Assembly: GCF_001921205.1 (NCBI RefSeq)
Contig: NZ_MSIE01000016.1
Span: forward strand, 62,001 to 126,000
Direction: 5' to 3'
From: Actinophytocola xanthii
Lineage (GTDB): Bacteria; Actinomycetota; Actinomycetes; Mycobacteriales; Pseudonocardiaceae
Length of the DNA stretch: 64,000 bases
Shown: piece after piece, positions 52,998-61,804 of the stretch
Layout: each line of letters begins with the position of its first letter
How positions within the stretch are numbered: position 1 is the stretch's first letter
Position numbers and translations under genes: made by a program
Notes under the pieces: model-generated
Seen by the model: only the letters and a program-made list of their open reading frames with translations
The model's database searches: none
Told to the model about the DNA's origin: nothing

Positions 52998-54050
52998 ATG
53001 CCGTTCGACGTCGAAGGTTTTCCCGCTGCCGCCCTGGACGCGATCCCCCGCGTCGACCTGGGCGGCTGGCCGACCCCACTCCAGGAGGCGCCGAGGCTGG
53101 GGGAAGCTCTCGGCCTCTCGACGCTGCTGGTCAAACGCGACGACGTTCACCCACTCGGGGCCGGCGGCAACAAGCTCCGCAAGCTCGAGTACCACCTCGG
53201 CGCCGCCCTCGAGGCCGGTGCCGACACCGTGATCACCTTCGGGGCGCTGCAGACCAACCACGGCCGGCAGACCGCGGCGGCGTGCGCGAAGCTCGGACTG
53301 CGCTGCGAACTCGTCCTCACCGCGAAGGTCCCGCGGGCCGGCGAGGCGTACGAACGGTCCGGCAACATCCCGCTGAGCAAGCTCTTCGGCGCGACCGTGC
53401 ACGTCTGCGCCGACGACGAGGCGGCCGGCCGCACCTACGACCGGCTCCTCGCCGAGGCCGAGGCCGACGGGCGGAAGGTCGCCACCGTGCCGGTCGGCGG
53501 GTCCAACGACCTGGGAGCCCTGGGATACGTCCGTGCCACACGCGAGCTGGCCGAGCAGTTGACCGAGCGCGGCATCGACCACGCCCAACTGGTCATCCCG
53601 CACGCCAGCGGGGGCACCGCGGCCGGGATCACCCTCGCCGCCGGGCTGCTCGGCGGCCTCGCGGTGAACATCGTCTGCGTCAGCCACCCGGCCGAGGAAG
53701 CGACGGCAAACCTGGTCGAGCTCCGAGCGGGTGCCGCCGGGCTGCTCGGCGTCGAACCGGTGTCGGCTCGCCTCTCGATGACCGAAGCGACGCTCGGCCC
53801 CGGCTACGGCATCCCGACCGAGGCGGTGTGGGAGGCCCTGCGGACCTTCGGCCGGACCGAAGGCGTCGTGCTGGACCCGGTGTACACCGGCAAAGTGGCT
53901 GCGGCACTGCTCGACTGGAAACACACCCTGGACCTCGACCCCGGCGAGCCGGTGGTCTTCCTGCACACGGGCGGCATGCCCGGCCTGTACGGCTACGCGC
54001 CCGAACTCGTGACAGCTGTCGAAACGGCCAGCGAGATCAGCTCGCCCTGA
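52998..54050 (+). CDS. D-cysteine desulfhydrase / ACC deaminase-family PLP enzyme
   Basis: 350 residues from ATG 52998, five bases after GGAGG. The PLP fold has the cofactor lysine in AGGNKLRKLEYHLG, then TFGALQTNHGRQTAAACAKLGLRC, PVGGSNDLGALGYV and the PLP-phosphate HASGGTAAGI, ending VVFLHTGGMPGLYGYAPEL. This is the DcyD/AcdS family; the sequence is closer to D-cysteine desulfhydrase (releases pyruvate, H2S, NH3) than to plant-growth-linked ACC deaminase, but the two are hard to separate by eye. Convergent with the secreted-protein gene, overlapping by 14 bp. Confidence 0.85.
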   Translation: MPFDVEGFPAAALDAIPRVDLGGWPTPLQEAPRLGEALGLSTLLVKRDDVHPLGAGGNKLRKLEYHLGAALEAGADTVITFGALQTNHGRQTAAACAKLGLRCELVLTAKVPRAGEAYERSGNIPLSKLFGATVHVCADDEAAGRTYDRLLAEAEADGRKVATVPVGGSNDLGALGYVRATRELAEQLTERGIDHAQLVIPHASGGTAAGITLAAGLLGGLAVNIVCVSHPAEEATANLVELRAGAAGLLGVEPVSARLSMTEATLGPGYGIPTEAVWEALRTFGRTEGVVLDPVYTGKVAAALLDWKHTLDLDPGEPVVFLHTGGMPGLYGYAPELVTAVETASEISSP

Positions 54051-54486
54051 CGAGCTCGAAATCGGCGAAAAACACTGGTCCGTAACCGGGAAAGTAGTCC
54101 AGGGCGTACCCGGTGAAGCGGGTCACGACGCCGCCGGAACAGGTCACTCCCTGATACTCGGTGTCGTACCCCGTCCAGGGGATGAATGACCCCTCAGGGT
54201 AGGAAATGCTCCAGAACAGCCGGTTCAGGGTGATCTGTGCGCCGGACGTGGGGTAGACCGTTCCGTCGACATCGGTCGTCACGCGAAGAGCTCCCGCGGA
54301 GTCCCGCGTGACGTCGATGTGCAACGGGATGGGGTCGCCCCAGTCGCGAATGTGGTCGCCGTCGAAGCTGCCCACCCACTGCTGCGCGGTAGCTCCGCAC
54401 TCCGCCGCCGCGTTGGCGGACGCCGGCGCCACCAGGAGAAGGGACGCCGCGACAGTGATCAGGGATATGATCAGTTTGTTTCGCAA
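54037..54486 (-). CDS. Secreted hypothetical protein
   Basis: 149 residues from TTG 54486, five bases after AGGAG; an ATG at 54501 is the alternative. A Sec signal peptide (LRNKLIISLITVAASLLLVAPASANA) is followed by a mature part of about 120 residues with two cysteines (AECGA, GVTCSGG) likely disulfide-bonded, and many beta-type aromatic stretches (LFWSISYPEGSFIPWTGYDTEYQ, GYALDYFPGYGPVFFADFELV). No family recognised. Secreted, beta-rich, small. Confidence 0.75.
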   Translation of the reverse strand: MRNKLIISLITVAASLLLVAPASANAAAECGATAQQWVGSFDGDHIRDWGDPIPLHIDVTRDSAGALRVTTDVDGTVYPTSGAQITLNRLFWSISYPEGSFIPWTGYDTEYQGVTCSGGVVTRFTGYALDYFPGYGPVFFADFELVRAS

Positions 54487-54664
54487 GGGTACTCCTATCA
54501 TTCCAACCGAAATACCCTCGGATATTTCACGGGTTGACTCGAGGACAGTTGGAGATACGAGCAAGCTCGCCGGCTGAATATCTCGCAGGCCGGTTCTCCT
54601 TGCCGCGACGTTCTCGTACCGTGCCGGCGCCTCGGACCTCGCAGCGCGACGAGAAAAGCGGCGG

Positions 54665-54985
54665 TCAGCGGGCCGCGGCCAGGATCGAGTCCAGGAGGCC
54701 TGGGTAGAGGACGTCCAGGTCGTCGCGGCGCAGGGTCGAGATCCGGGCCGTGCCCTCCGGTCGCATGTGGATGACCCCCGCCTCGCGAAGGATGCGCAGA
54801 TGGTGGGTCCGGGTCGACTTCGTGATCGGTAGCTCTATCGACCCACAGGGCGCGCCCTCGCACCCGCGCCGGGCCAGTTCACGCACCAACCGCAGGCGGA
54901 TCGGGTCGGCCAGCGCATGGAGGACCGCCTCGATCCGGATGTCCGACCTCGTCGGGTGCGGGAGCGATTCGGTCATGTCGCCCAT
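54665..54985 (-). CDS. ArsR-family winged-helix regulator
   Basis: 106 residues from ATG 54985, seven bases after AGGAG. The ArsR fold is seen in VLHALADPIRLRLVRELARRGCEGAPCGSIELPITKSTRTHHLRILREAGVIHMRPEGTARISTLRRDDLD. C50/C55 in the loop before the recognition helix could bind metal or react with an electrophile, but this is not the standard ArsR CxC site. It is divergent from an MFS exporter across 76 bp full of TACGA/TCGTA half-sites, so it probably represses the exporter and itself. Confidence 0.9.
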   Translation of the reverse strand: MGDMTESLPHPTRSDIRIEAVLHALADPIRLRLVRELARRGCEGAPCGSIELPITKSTRTHHLRILREAGVIHMRPEGTARISTLRRDDLDVLYPGLLDSILAAAR

Positions 54986-55061
54986 TGTACGACTCCTGTC
55001 GTAGTTCGACGATGGTCGTAGTACGATGTTCGTCGTACCACTGGTTTCGGCAGGGAGAGCC
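54986..55061. promoter_or_regulatory. Divergent ArsR/MFS promoter with repeated TACGA sites
   Basis: TACGAC (54988-54993) and GTCGTA (54998-55003) form one inverted repeat; TCGTAGTACGA (55016-55026) is a perfect palindrome; TACGA (55022-55026) and TCGTA (55033-55037) form a third. The half-sites are about 11 bp apart, one face of the helix, which fits co-operative binding by the adjacent ArsR dimer. Confidence 0.6.
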
Positions 55062-56249
55062 ATGTCGCCACGCACCTATCTGCTCACCTTCGGCGCCTTC
55101 GCCGTCGGTACCAGCGGATACATCGTCTCGGGGGTGCTGCCGGCGGTCAGCCGCGAGCTGGACGTCTCGATCTCCACCGCCGGCCAGCTCGGCACCGCCT
55201 TCGCCTTCACGTTTGCCGTCGCGTCCGCGCCGTTCGCGGCCTTCACCGGACGGTGGGAACGCCGCAGGCTCCTGGTCGTCGCCCTCGCGGTCAGCGCTGT
55301 CGGCAACGCGCTCGCCGCGATCGCAGCGAACTACGAGCTACTGATCGCGAGCCGCGTAGTAGCGGCACTCGGCGCGGCGAGCTACATGCCGGCCGCCACC
55401 GTGGTCGCGACCGTGCTGAACCCGCCGGAACGCCGGGGGCGCGCGGTGGCGATGGTGTTCGCCGGGCTCACGTTCGCCCTGCTCGCTGGGGTTCCCGCCG
55501 GAAACCTCCTCAGTGGACCGCTTGGCTACCACGGCGTGTTCGCCCTGGTGGCTGTCGTGTCGCTGGTAGGCGCGATCGCCGTACGGGCCGGGGTGCCGAC
55601 CGTCCAGGCGCCGCCGGCCGTCGGATTGCGGGAGCGCTTCGCGGTCGCCGCGGATCGGCGGGTACAGCTCCTGCTCGGGGTGACCGTGCTCGGCGTGCTG
55701 TCGGCGATGGCACCGTTCACCTACATCGCACCGTTCCTGTCCACGACGGCCGGCGCACACGGGGTGGCGGTCAGTTTACTGCTGCTGGGCTACGGGGTCG
55801 GCGCCACGGTCGGCAACTCGCTGGGCGGCCGCGCCACCGACCGGTTCGGCAGCACGCGCCCGCTGATGGCGTCGCTCGCCACGTCGGTGGTGCTGCTCGC
55901 AACGTTGCCGCTGCTGGCGGTCAGCGTGCCGGCGGCCGCGGTGGTGATGTTCGTGTGGGGGATGGTCACATGGGCGTTCAACCCGCCGATGCAGAACCTG
56001 CTGATCGGGCTGGATCCGGCCAGCAGTGGGCTGGTGCTCTCGTTGAACGCGTCCGCGATCTACCTCGGGGTCGGGCTGTCCAGTTTGGCCGGTGGGGCGG
56101 TGGTGAGCGTGGCCGGCGTCGGTGCACTGCCGCCGGTGGCATCGGTAGCGGCTGTCCTGGCGATCGGGTTGTTGCTGCTGGTGCTGCGCGTGCGGCGTTC
56201 GCCGGATGTCAGAGAGGGCCGGGAGGTTTCCGAGCTGGCTCGGGGGTAG
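55062..56249 (+). CDS. MFS drug exporter (DHA1 type)
   Basis: 395 residues from ATG 55062 behind GGGAGAG; the in-frame codons before it lie in the operator region. Twelve hydrophobic helices; helix 1 FGAFAVGTSGYIVSGVLPAVSRELDVSIS, loop 2-3 TGRWERRRLLVVAL, and helix 5 GVPAGNLLSGPLGYHGVF, the AraJ/chloramphenicol-exporter signature of DHA1. Substrate unknown. It is divergent from the ArsR gene, its likely repressor, and ends at a strong bidirectional terminator. Confidence 0.92.
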   Translation: MSPRTYLLTFGAFAVGTSGYIVSGVLPAVSRELDVSISTAGQLGTAFAFTFAVASAPFAAFTGRWERRRLLVVALAVSAVGNALAAIAANYELLIASRVVAALGAASYMPAATVVATVLNPPERRGRAVAMVFAGLTFALLAGVPAGNLLSGPLGYHGVFALVAVVSLVGAIAVRAGVPTVQAPPAVGLRERFAVAADRRVQLLLGVTVLGVLSAMAPFTYIAPFLSTTAGAHGVAVSLLLLGYGVGATVGNSLGGRATDRFGSTRPLMASLATSVVLLATLPLLAVSVPAAAVVMFVWGMVTWAFNPPMQNLLIGLDPASSGLVLSLNASAIYLGVGLSSLAGGAVVSVAGVGALPPVASVAAVLAIGLLLLVLRVRRSPDVREGREVSELARG

Positions 56250-56268
56250 GCGCGCCGGAGGCGCAACG

Positions 56269-56314
56269 CGAGGGGTGCTGGCGCCGCTGGTGGGGTCGGT
56301 GCCAGCACCCCTCG
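56269..56314. terminator. Strong bidirectional terminator hairpin
   Basis: A perfect 14-bp stem, CGAGGGGTGCTGGC (56269-56282) with GCCAGCACCCCTCG (56301-56314), and an 18-base loop. It lies between the convergent MFS and small-membrane-protein genes and can stop transcription from both. The U-tracts are short (TTCC), as usual in high-GC bacteria. Confidence 0.85.
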
Positions 56315-56323
56315 TTCCACGGT

Positions 56324-56569
56324 TCAGGTGGGTGGCTGCGGCTTGTCACCGTCCTGTTTCCGCGCAGCGCGCCATCGGTAGACCCCCATCACCGCTGTTG
56401 AGCCCGCGAATGCCCCTCCCGCGACGGGCAACCACGGCACCACGTCAGCCAGCACGAACGACAGGACCAGCACGACGACGCTCACCGCGAACGCGGTCAG
56501 TGCGGCGCGGCGGTGGGCACGCCGACTGGCTCCTGGCACCAGCCAGGTTTCTTGTCGCTCTTCTTCCAT
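56324..56569 (-). CDS. Small two-helix membrane protein, candidate RHS immunity protein
   Basis: 81 residues from ATG 56569, whose A is the last base of the RHS stop (TGATG), so translation is coupled to the RHS gene. After a charged N-terminus (MEEERQETWLVPGASRRAHRRA) come two hydrophobic helices, ALTAFAVSVVVLVLSFVLADVV and LPVAGGAFAGSTAVMGVY, and a charged tail. I do not recognise a family. Its position directly after an RHS-protein gene is where immunity genes are found. The RHS C-terminus is glycine-zipper-rich and may insert in membranes, so a membrane-bound immunity protein would be fitting. The role is inferred from position only. Confidence 0.55.
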   Translation of the reverse strand: MEEERQETWLVPGASRRAHRRAALTAFAVSVVVLVLSFVLADVVPWLPVAGGAFAGSTAVMGVYRWRAARKQDGDKPQPPT

Positions 56570-59500
56570 CAACTGAAAAACCTACCTAGTGGGTTCAACA
56601 TGCCGCCGAGCACGCCGTTGAGGCCGTCGTTGCTGACGTCCTCGTCCTCGCCACCCGCCAGCCGTGAGCCGAGGGCGGCGCCCGTACCACCGAGCAAACC
56701 GCCCATGACGGCGCTGGCCCCCAGGCAGCCGAGACCAGCCGTCGCGGGGCACGCCGCGGCGAGACCGACACCGATGGCCCCACCGATGAAGCCGCCGACC
56801 GTCCCTCCGATGGAGGGCAGTGACCATGCCCCGGTGGGGTCGCTGTTGTTGATCGGGTCGGCCTGCGCATAGGCGTAGTCGTTGCGTTCCTGCCGAGTGG
56901 GATCAGGTGCGGTGAATCGCCCGATTGACGGGTTGTAGTAACGGTAGCCGAAGAGAACCAGCCCGTTGTTGAGGGTGTAGCCGCCGTGGTAACCGAACGG
57001 GGTCACCGGTGCCGGGCTGGTGGTGGAACGACCGTAGGGCGTGCGGGCGGGGGTGGCGGCCAGCGTGCCGGTGGTGGTGAGTGCGGCGAGGACGCTGCCC
57101 TGGTGGTCGATGATCAGGTTGTGTCGAGTGGTGCCCTTCTGCTGGGTGACCAGACGACCGTCGGGGTCACGGGCGACGCTGGTGCGGGTGCCGTTGACCT
57201 TGATGCTGGAAAGGCCCAGGGCGGTGTGGGTGAACACGTGCTCGGTGGTCGTTCCACTGGTGTTCTCCGTGATGCGCCGGACCTGGGTCTGGTCTGTTGT
57301 GTCGTAGTCGGCGCTCACCTGGGTGGTTTGGCCGAGCACGGCGGTGGTGAGTTGGTTGGTCGCCGTGTAGTTCCAGGTGGCGGTCCCAGTGGGGCTGGTG
57401 ATGGTCTTGGTGTTGCCGGCGCCGTCGTAGGTGACGGTGCTGTTGGGGTAGGCGGTGAGTTGGTCTGCGGCGTTGATCGTGAACGGTGCGCCGTCGAACT
57501 GGGTCGTGTTGTCGTTGTTGTCGACCGTGTAGCTCGTCGACCCGGCCTGGGTCAGGTGTTGGAGAGAGTCGTAGGTGTAGGTGATGGTGTTTCCGTTGAC
57601 GGTGCGGGATTGGATTTGGTCTCGGTCCGCGCCGTCCACGGAGTAGTTGTAGCTGGCCTTGAACAGCTCGGTGCCAGCGGTGTTTTTGGCCATGACCCCG
57701 GTCAGGCGACCGGAGTTGTCGTAGGTGTTGGTCTGGCTGCCCGCGCCCGGGAAGGTGGTCGTGGTGCGGCGGTCGGCGTTGTCGTATCCGAAGGTGGTGC
57801 TCTGCCCGAACGGGTCCGCCAATGACGTTAGCCGGTTCGCCGCGTCGTAGCCGTAGGTGGCGACGCCGGCGGGATCGACCAGGGTCTTGAGGTTGCCGAC
57901 CTTGTCGTATGTGTACGACACGGTCTCGCTCGCGCCGGCGCTGGTGCGTACCGCGGTGGTGATCAGCCGTCCGCTCGGATAGGTGTCGTAGGAGAACGTC
58001 GTGGACACCATGCCGTGGTTGCGGGTGGCCATCCCGCCGACCGCGTCGTAGCTCATGGTCTGCAACACCGGGCCGTTGTGCTCACTGATCGCCACGATTC
58101 GATCCAGCCGGTCGTAGGCATAGTCGATCCGTTTGCCGTTGCCGTCGGTGATGCTGCTGACCCGCGACAGCGAGTCGTAGGTCAGTCGGGTCTGCCCCAA
58201 GGGCGCGGGAGGAGTGATCAACGTGAGATTGCCGGCTGGGTCGTAGCCGTAGTCGGTCTCGCGCCCGTTGCCGTCGGTGACGGTGGTGAGCAGATTCTTG
58301 GGTCCGGAGTAGTCTCGAGTCTCGATGTCGGCGTTCAGCGGGGTCGAGCGGATCTTGGTGACGTTGCCCCCGGCGTCGTACTCCCGGGTCAGCTGCCTCC
58401 CCGCCGGGTCGGTCGTCGAGGTCGGCAGGTTCGGGTGGTCCGGGCTGGTGTAGCCCACCGTCGCGGTCGCACCAGTCGGCAAACGCCGTGTCAGCAGGTT
58501 GCCGATCGTGTCGTAGGTGCCGGTCGTGGAGTTGTTCAGCCCGTCCGTGGTGGACTGGATGTCGCTGTTCGCTGTCCAGCTCTGCGACTGGGTGTGTCCG
58601 AGCGCGTCCTTGGCCTGGATCTGCCGGCGTTGGCTGTCGAACGTGTAGGTGGTCTTGTTGTTGTTCGGGTCGGTCTGAGTGGTCTGGGTGGCGCTGTCGT
58701 AGGTGAACGAGGTTGTGACCGCGCCGCCGGACTGCCGGGGCGTGGTCACGCCCGAGACCTTTCCGCCGTTGTAGGTCAGCGACCAGGTGCGGCCGAGCTG
58801 GTCGATCAACGACTCGACCCGGCCGTCGGCGTTGTAGCCGATCTGGATCGTCTCGCCCTCCCGGTCCTCGATCTCGACCAGGTTGTTGTTCGAGTCGTAG
58901 GTGTACTCGGCCGCGGTCTCTCCACTGGGATCGACGACGCGGGTGACCCGCGCACCGATCGCCTCGAACGTCGTGACCCTGCCCTGAGTGTCGGCGATCG
59001 AGGCCAGCGACCCGTCGGTGTTGTAGTAATAGACGATCGCGTTGCCGTTGCGGTCGGTGCGGTTGAGCAGCCAGCCGTTGGGGTTGTAGTTCCAGGTTTC
59101 GCCGGTGTCGATGAACCGAACCGTGTACGAACCACCGGCGTTCTTCACCAACTTCGCCCGCAGGCCGTTGCTCGCCATGCTGTAGCCGCCGGTTCCGTTG
59201 GCCGTGAACCGCGCACACGACTTGCCGTCGGTCGGCATCAGCACCGTGTCCGTGAACGACAGGTCCAACGCCATCGACCGGCCGGCGTTGACGTGCCACC
59301 GCCGCTCCGAGTACACGACGCCATGGGACATCCGCAGGTTCAGATTCAACCCAGTCCCTCGTACCGACAGCGCCAGGTGGTCCACCCACAGGTTTCCGTT
59401 GCTCAGGTTCACCGCGAACTGCAGCCGGTCACTGATCCGGAACCGCTCCATGGGAAAGTCGGGCAGAACGCCCTCCCGGTCGGTCGCGCAGGACGTTCGC

Positions 59501-59733
59501 CTCGGCTGCCGAGCATCAGTTTCCCCTGCCCATGGCGAGACCGCAGGCGGCAGTCCACCCACCACCTCCCGGTTCGCCGCTTTTGGCGACCAGGCTGACG
59601 TGGGCATCTCCAGCCTCGGTTCACCCGCCGCGACTGGTACCAATCCTACCGGCACCACGACCGCGGCCACAGCTCCAGCGGCCAACACACTCACCGAGCG
59701 CAGCACGAAGCCACGCGACGACACACGTCGCAT
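56569..59733 (-). CDS. Secreted RHS-repeat protein with variable C-terminal domain
   Basis: 1054 residues from ATG 59733, with GAAGG upstream. A Sec signal peptide (about 1-37) precedes a DUF6531-like start (RISDRLQFAVNLSNGNLWVDHLALSV) and a long RHS/YD beta-shell, with units such as YYYNTDGSLASI, TYTYDSLQHLTQAG and YDRLDRIVAISEHNG. The core ends with the RHS-associated FGYRYYNPSIGRFTAPDPTRQERNDYAYAQADPINNSDPTG, the usual cleavage point. The last 87 residues are Gly/Ala/Leu-rich (GGTVGGFIGGAIGVGLAAA and MGGLLGGTGAALGS) with a short acidic segment, a glycine-zipper-like domain perhaps able to insert into membranes. RHS proteins usually deliver toxins between cells. A small membrane protein is coupled directly after it. 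Confidence 0.88.
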   Translation of the reverse strand: MRRVSSRGFVLRSVSVLAAGAVAAVVVPVGLVPVAAGEPRLEMPTSAWSPKAANREVVGGLPPAVSPWAGETDARQPRRTSCATDREGVLPDFPMERFRISDRLQFAVNLSNGNLWVDHLALSVRGTGLNLNLRMSHGVVYSERRWHVNAGRSMALDLSFTDTVLMPTDGKSCARFTANGTGGYSMASNGLRAKLVKNAGGSYTVRFIDTGETWNYNPNGWLLNRTDRNGNAIVYYYNTDGSLASIADTQGRVTTFEAIGARVTRVVDPSGETAAEYTYDSNNNLVEIEDREGETIQIGYNADGRVESLIDQLGRTWSLTYNGGKVSGVTTPRQSGGAVTTSFTYDSATQTTQTDPNNNKTTYTFDSQRRQIQAKDALGHTQSQSWTANSDIQSTTDGLNNSTTGTYDTIGNLLTRRLPTGATATVGYTSPDHPNLPTSTTDPAGRQLTREYDAGGNVTKIRSTPLNADIETRDYSGPKNLLTTVTDGNGRETDYGYDPAGNLTLITPPAPLGQTRLTYDSLSRVSSITDGNGKRIDYAYDRLDRIVAISEHNGPVLQTMSYDAVGGMATRNHGMVSTTFSYDTYPSGRLITTAVRTSAGASETVSYTYDKVGNLKTLVDPAGVATYGYDAANRLTSLADPFGQSTTFGYDNADRRTTTTFPGAGSQTNTYDNSGRLTGVMAKNTAGTELFKASYNYSVDGADRDQIQSRTVNGNTITYTYDSLQHLTQAGSTSYTVDNNDNTTQFDGAPFTINAADQLTAYPNSTVTYDGAGNTKTITSPTGTATWNYTATNQLTTAVLGQTTQVSADYDTTDQTQVRRITENTSGTTTEHVFTHTALGLSSIKVNGTRTSVARDPDGRLVTQQKGTTRHNLIIDHQGSVLAALTTTGTLAATPARTPYGRSTTSPAPVTPFGYHGGYTLNNGLVLFGYRYYNPSIGRFTAPDPTRQERNDYAYAQADPINNSDPTGAWSLPSIGGTVGGFIGGAIGVGLAAACPATAGLGCLGASAVMGGLLGGTGAALGSRLAGGEDEDVSNDGLNGVLGGMLNPLGRFFS

Positions 59734-60137
59734 CAACGACCTTCCCCAGAAAGAATCCCCCCGACAGGACGACGCTCGCCCGATAGACACAATGCGACGA
59801 GGAGGTCACGCTGCGACACCGCCGAATGGCGGCACTCGACGCGGTGCTGATCACATCAATCCCTTGAGATGGCGCGTCGAGTTGACCCAAAGGCGGCAGA
59901 CCAGTTGGTGGACAAGGGCCAGGGACCGCGGCCGTCTGCCGAGATGCGGTCACTGGGAGAAGGTCACGCTCAGGGCGATCATTTGGGGCCGCCGTCGGTG
60001 GCCTGACTGCTCTACATCCGTTCGTTAACGGCGGAATCGCTGATGCTCGAGCCAATGGACTGAGGCCCGACAACTCCCGACCGGACCGTCTTGCAGCCAC
60101 CGTGCCCCGCACAGTCGTCCGCGCATGTCGCAGGTCC
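59734..60137. other. Non-coding region upstream of the RHS gene
   Basis: About 400 bp with no supported gene. Base composition is lower in GC than most of the window, and several stretches read as decayed coding frames with no start or ribosome site. The promoter of the RHS gene should lie in the first 100 bp; no clear -10/-35 pair stood out. Confidence 0.5.
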
Positions 60138-60207
60138 TCAGTAGACAAACGATGCCCAGTAACACTGACTTATATACGCTATTATCGATGAACGTGGCTG
60201 GCCCCCG

Positions 60208-60400
60208 GCTCGACCTGCGCCACCGAGTTCGAGTTGATCCACGCCGCGGTCGCCGACCCGCACTACTTCCCGACCTACGGTCCGGCGCCGGTGGCGTCGG
60301 CTGGGACCAGGCTCTGCTCGCCCTGGCACGGCTCCTGACCGGCGACGGGGCCGAGAACCTGACCGAGTTCGACCCTCACCCGAGGGACGCGAGTTCAGTG
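60208..60400 (+). pseudogene. Decayed relic of an unrecognised protein
   Basis: One plus-strand frame reads EFELIHAAVADPHYFPTYGPAPVASAG, then after a frame change a second reads WDQALLALARLLTGDGAENLTEFDP. Joined, these look like part of a folded protein, but neither has a start site, and both end in low-complexity G-runs at about 60400-60450. The family is not recognised. Confidence 0.4.
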
Positions 60401-60435
60401 GCGCAGCGCCGCGGTCCGGGGGGACCCGGTCCGGG

Positions 60436-60606
60436 GGGGGGACCCACAGCAGGTCATCCTCACAATCGACGACCAGCCCGATCGCGATCCGGTCGAGGTG
60501 AACGACAAGGTACTCCCAGCGCTCCCCGTTCGGAGCCTCCACGTCCACCAGACCCAGCTTCACCCACCGGTTGTCGTAGATCAGCCGCTCGCCGTACGTC
60601 TTCCAG
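60436..60606 (-). pseudogene. N-terminal fragment of a NUDIX hydrolase
   Basis: On the minus strand the bases read TYGERLIYDNRWVKLGLVDV then EAPNGERWEYLVVHLDRIAIGLVVDCEDDLLWV, the usual N-terminus of ADP-ribose-type NUDIX hydrolases. The expected start ATG is lost (near 60606), and the NUDIX box (GxxxxxEx7REUxEExGU) is missing because the frame runs into unrelated sequence at about 60440. It is a truncated, inactive remnant. Confidence 0.6.
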
Positions 60607-60689
60607 GAACGTCGCAGCGTAGGCGGCAGCGGCGGATTCCGATTCTCAGCTGCTGGACAGCGCTCCGTCCGTTCCGCGGACCTTGCCCA

Positions 60690-61295
60690 TCAGGTGGTAA
60701 CGCTGTGGTGGCTGTTCCCTTCTCGACGGACTATGCGGTAACGCAGATGTGTGGCGTCGCGGCCTTCGAGCCGACGGACGGGCTCCAGTTCGATGTGGTC
60801 GAGTCCGGTTGGTGCGAACAGCCGTCGTCCGTCACCCAGTAGTACGGGGACGAGGTGCAGTTCGAGCTCGTCGAGCTCGCCGGCTGCCAGCAAGGCCTGC
60901 GCCGCGCCCGCGCCGTGGACCAGCACGGCTCGCTCGCCCGCCGCGGCCCGGGCCTCGGCGGCGCACGTGTTGACGTCGGTGTAGAACTTCGCGCTGCCCG
61001 GCGGCTCGTCGGCCGGGTCGATGTGGTGGGTCAGCACGTGGATCGGCACGCCGTCATGGTGGTCGCCTTGCCATCGACCAGCCAGTTCGAACGTACGGCG
61101 TCCGGATATCACGGCGCCGGTCGACAGGATCTCGGCGTACACCTGTCCGTTGACCCCCTCGGACATCCGGTCGTCGAGCCAGTTGAACAGTCGTCCTCCG
61201 TCGCGGCCGAGTTCCTGGCCCGGCCGGTCGTCCGGCCCGGCGATGTACCCGTCGACCGACATGGACATGTAGAGCCGCAGCGGCGTCCTCACCAT
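60690..61295 (-). CDS. Dihydrofolate reductase/RibD-family protein
   Basis: 201 residues from ATG 61295 behind AAGGGGA. The fold is that of the RibD C-terminal/DHFR-like reductases: LRLYMSMSVDGYIAGPDDRPGQELG, AVISGRRTFELAGRWQGDH, AVLVHGAGAAQALLAAGELDELELHLVPVLLGDGRRLF. NADPH binding is expected through the GAGAAQ loop; the substrate is unknown, and it is not a housekeeping FolA. It starts two bases after the stop of the VOC gene on the same strand, so the two form an operon. Confidence 0.88.
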   Translation of the reverse strand: MVRTPLRLYMSMSVDGYIAGPDDRPGQELGRDGGRLFNWLDDRMSEGVNGQVYAEILSTGAVISGRRTFELAGRWQGDHHDGVPIHVLTHHIDPADEPPGSAKFYTDVNTCAAEARAAAGERAVLVHGAGAAQALLAAGELDELELHLVPVLLGDGRRLFAPTGLDHIELEPVRRLEGRDATHLRYRIVRREGNSHHSVTT

Positions 61296-61297
61296 CG

Positions 61298-61714
61298 TCA
61301 GTCCCCTTCCTCTGCCCAGTCGGCGGCGGTCATGCCGGCGGGGTGGCCGGCGGGCCACTGGACAAGTTCGATCCGGCGGCCGTCCGGGTCGGAGATGAAC
61401 GTCGTCGTCAGGCCGTCGTCGCGTTCCTGCACTGGAGCGACCGGCTCGATCCCGTGGTCGGCCAGCACGTCGAGCGTGTCGGCCATCGACTCGACCTGCA
61501 CGACGAAGTGACTCACGTCGGTGCCACGGTCGACGGGCTTGCCGTCGTGAACCAGCTCGACGGTGACGAACCCATCGTCGGGGAGCTTGAGCATGGTCAG
61601 ATGCCCGATAGGCGTCGCGGGCACGCTGCCGACGACCTCGTAGCCGACGGCCGTGTAGAACGCCAGCGACCGCTCCAGGTCGGTCACCCGCAGTCCGACG
61701 TGCAACGTTCTCAT
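61298..61714 (-). CDS. VOC (glyoxalase/bleomycin-resistance) family protein
   Basis: 138 residues from ATG 61714, seven bases after GGAGG. It has two beta-alpha-beta-beta-beta units: RTLHVGLRVTDLERSLAFYTAVGYEVVG and SHFVVQVESMADTLDVLADHGIEPV, then TTTFISDPDGRRIELVQWP with the metal Glu. The metal-site residues His5, Glu and His/Glu of lactoylglutathione lyases are largely conserved. Members detoxify methylglyoxal, inactivate antibiotics or act in catabolism. It is upstream of the DHFR-like gene in one operon and divergent from the LuxR gene. Confidence 0.88.
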   Translation of the reverse strand: MRTLHVGLRVTDLERSLAFYTAVGYEVVGSVPATPIGHLTMLKLPDDGFVTVELVHDGKPVDRGTDVSHFVVQVESMADTLDVLADHGIEPVAPVQERDDGLTTTFISDPDGRRIELVQWPAGHPAGMTAADWAEEGD

Positions 61715-61770
61715 CCCAGTACCTCCATCGCGTGCGTCGATCATGCTGCGGCCTGGGGTCTCGCGGCTAT

Positions 61771-61786
61771 CCCCACATTTCTGGGG
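61771..61786. promoter_or_regulatory. Inverted repeat in the VOC/LuxR divergent promoter
   Basis: CCCCA (61771-61775) and TGGGG (61782-61786) around six bases, between the divergent VOC and LuxR genes. TAGGTT at 61794-61799 is a good -10 candidate for the LuxR gene, which would place its start of transcription at or near the ATG at 61805 (leaderless). It could be the operator of the LuxR protein. Confidence 0.35.
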
Positions 61787-61804
61787 GTTCGGCTAGGTTG
61801 AGGC

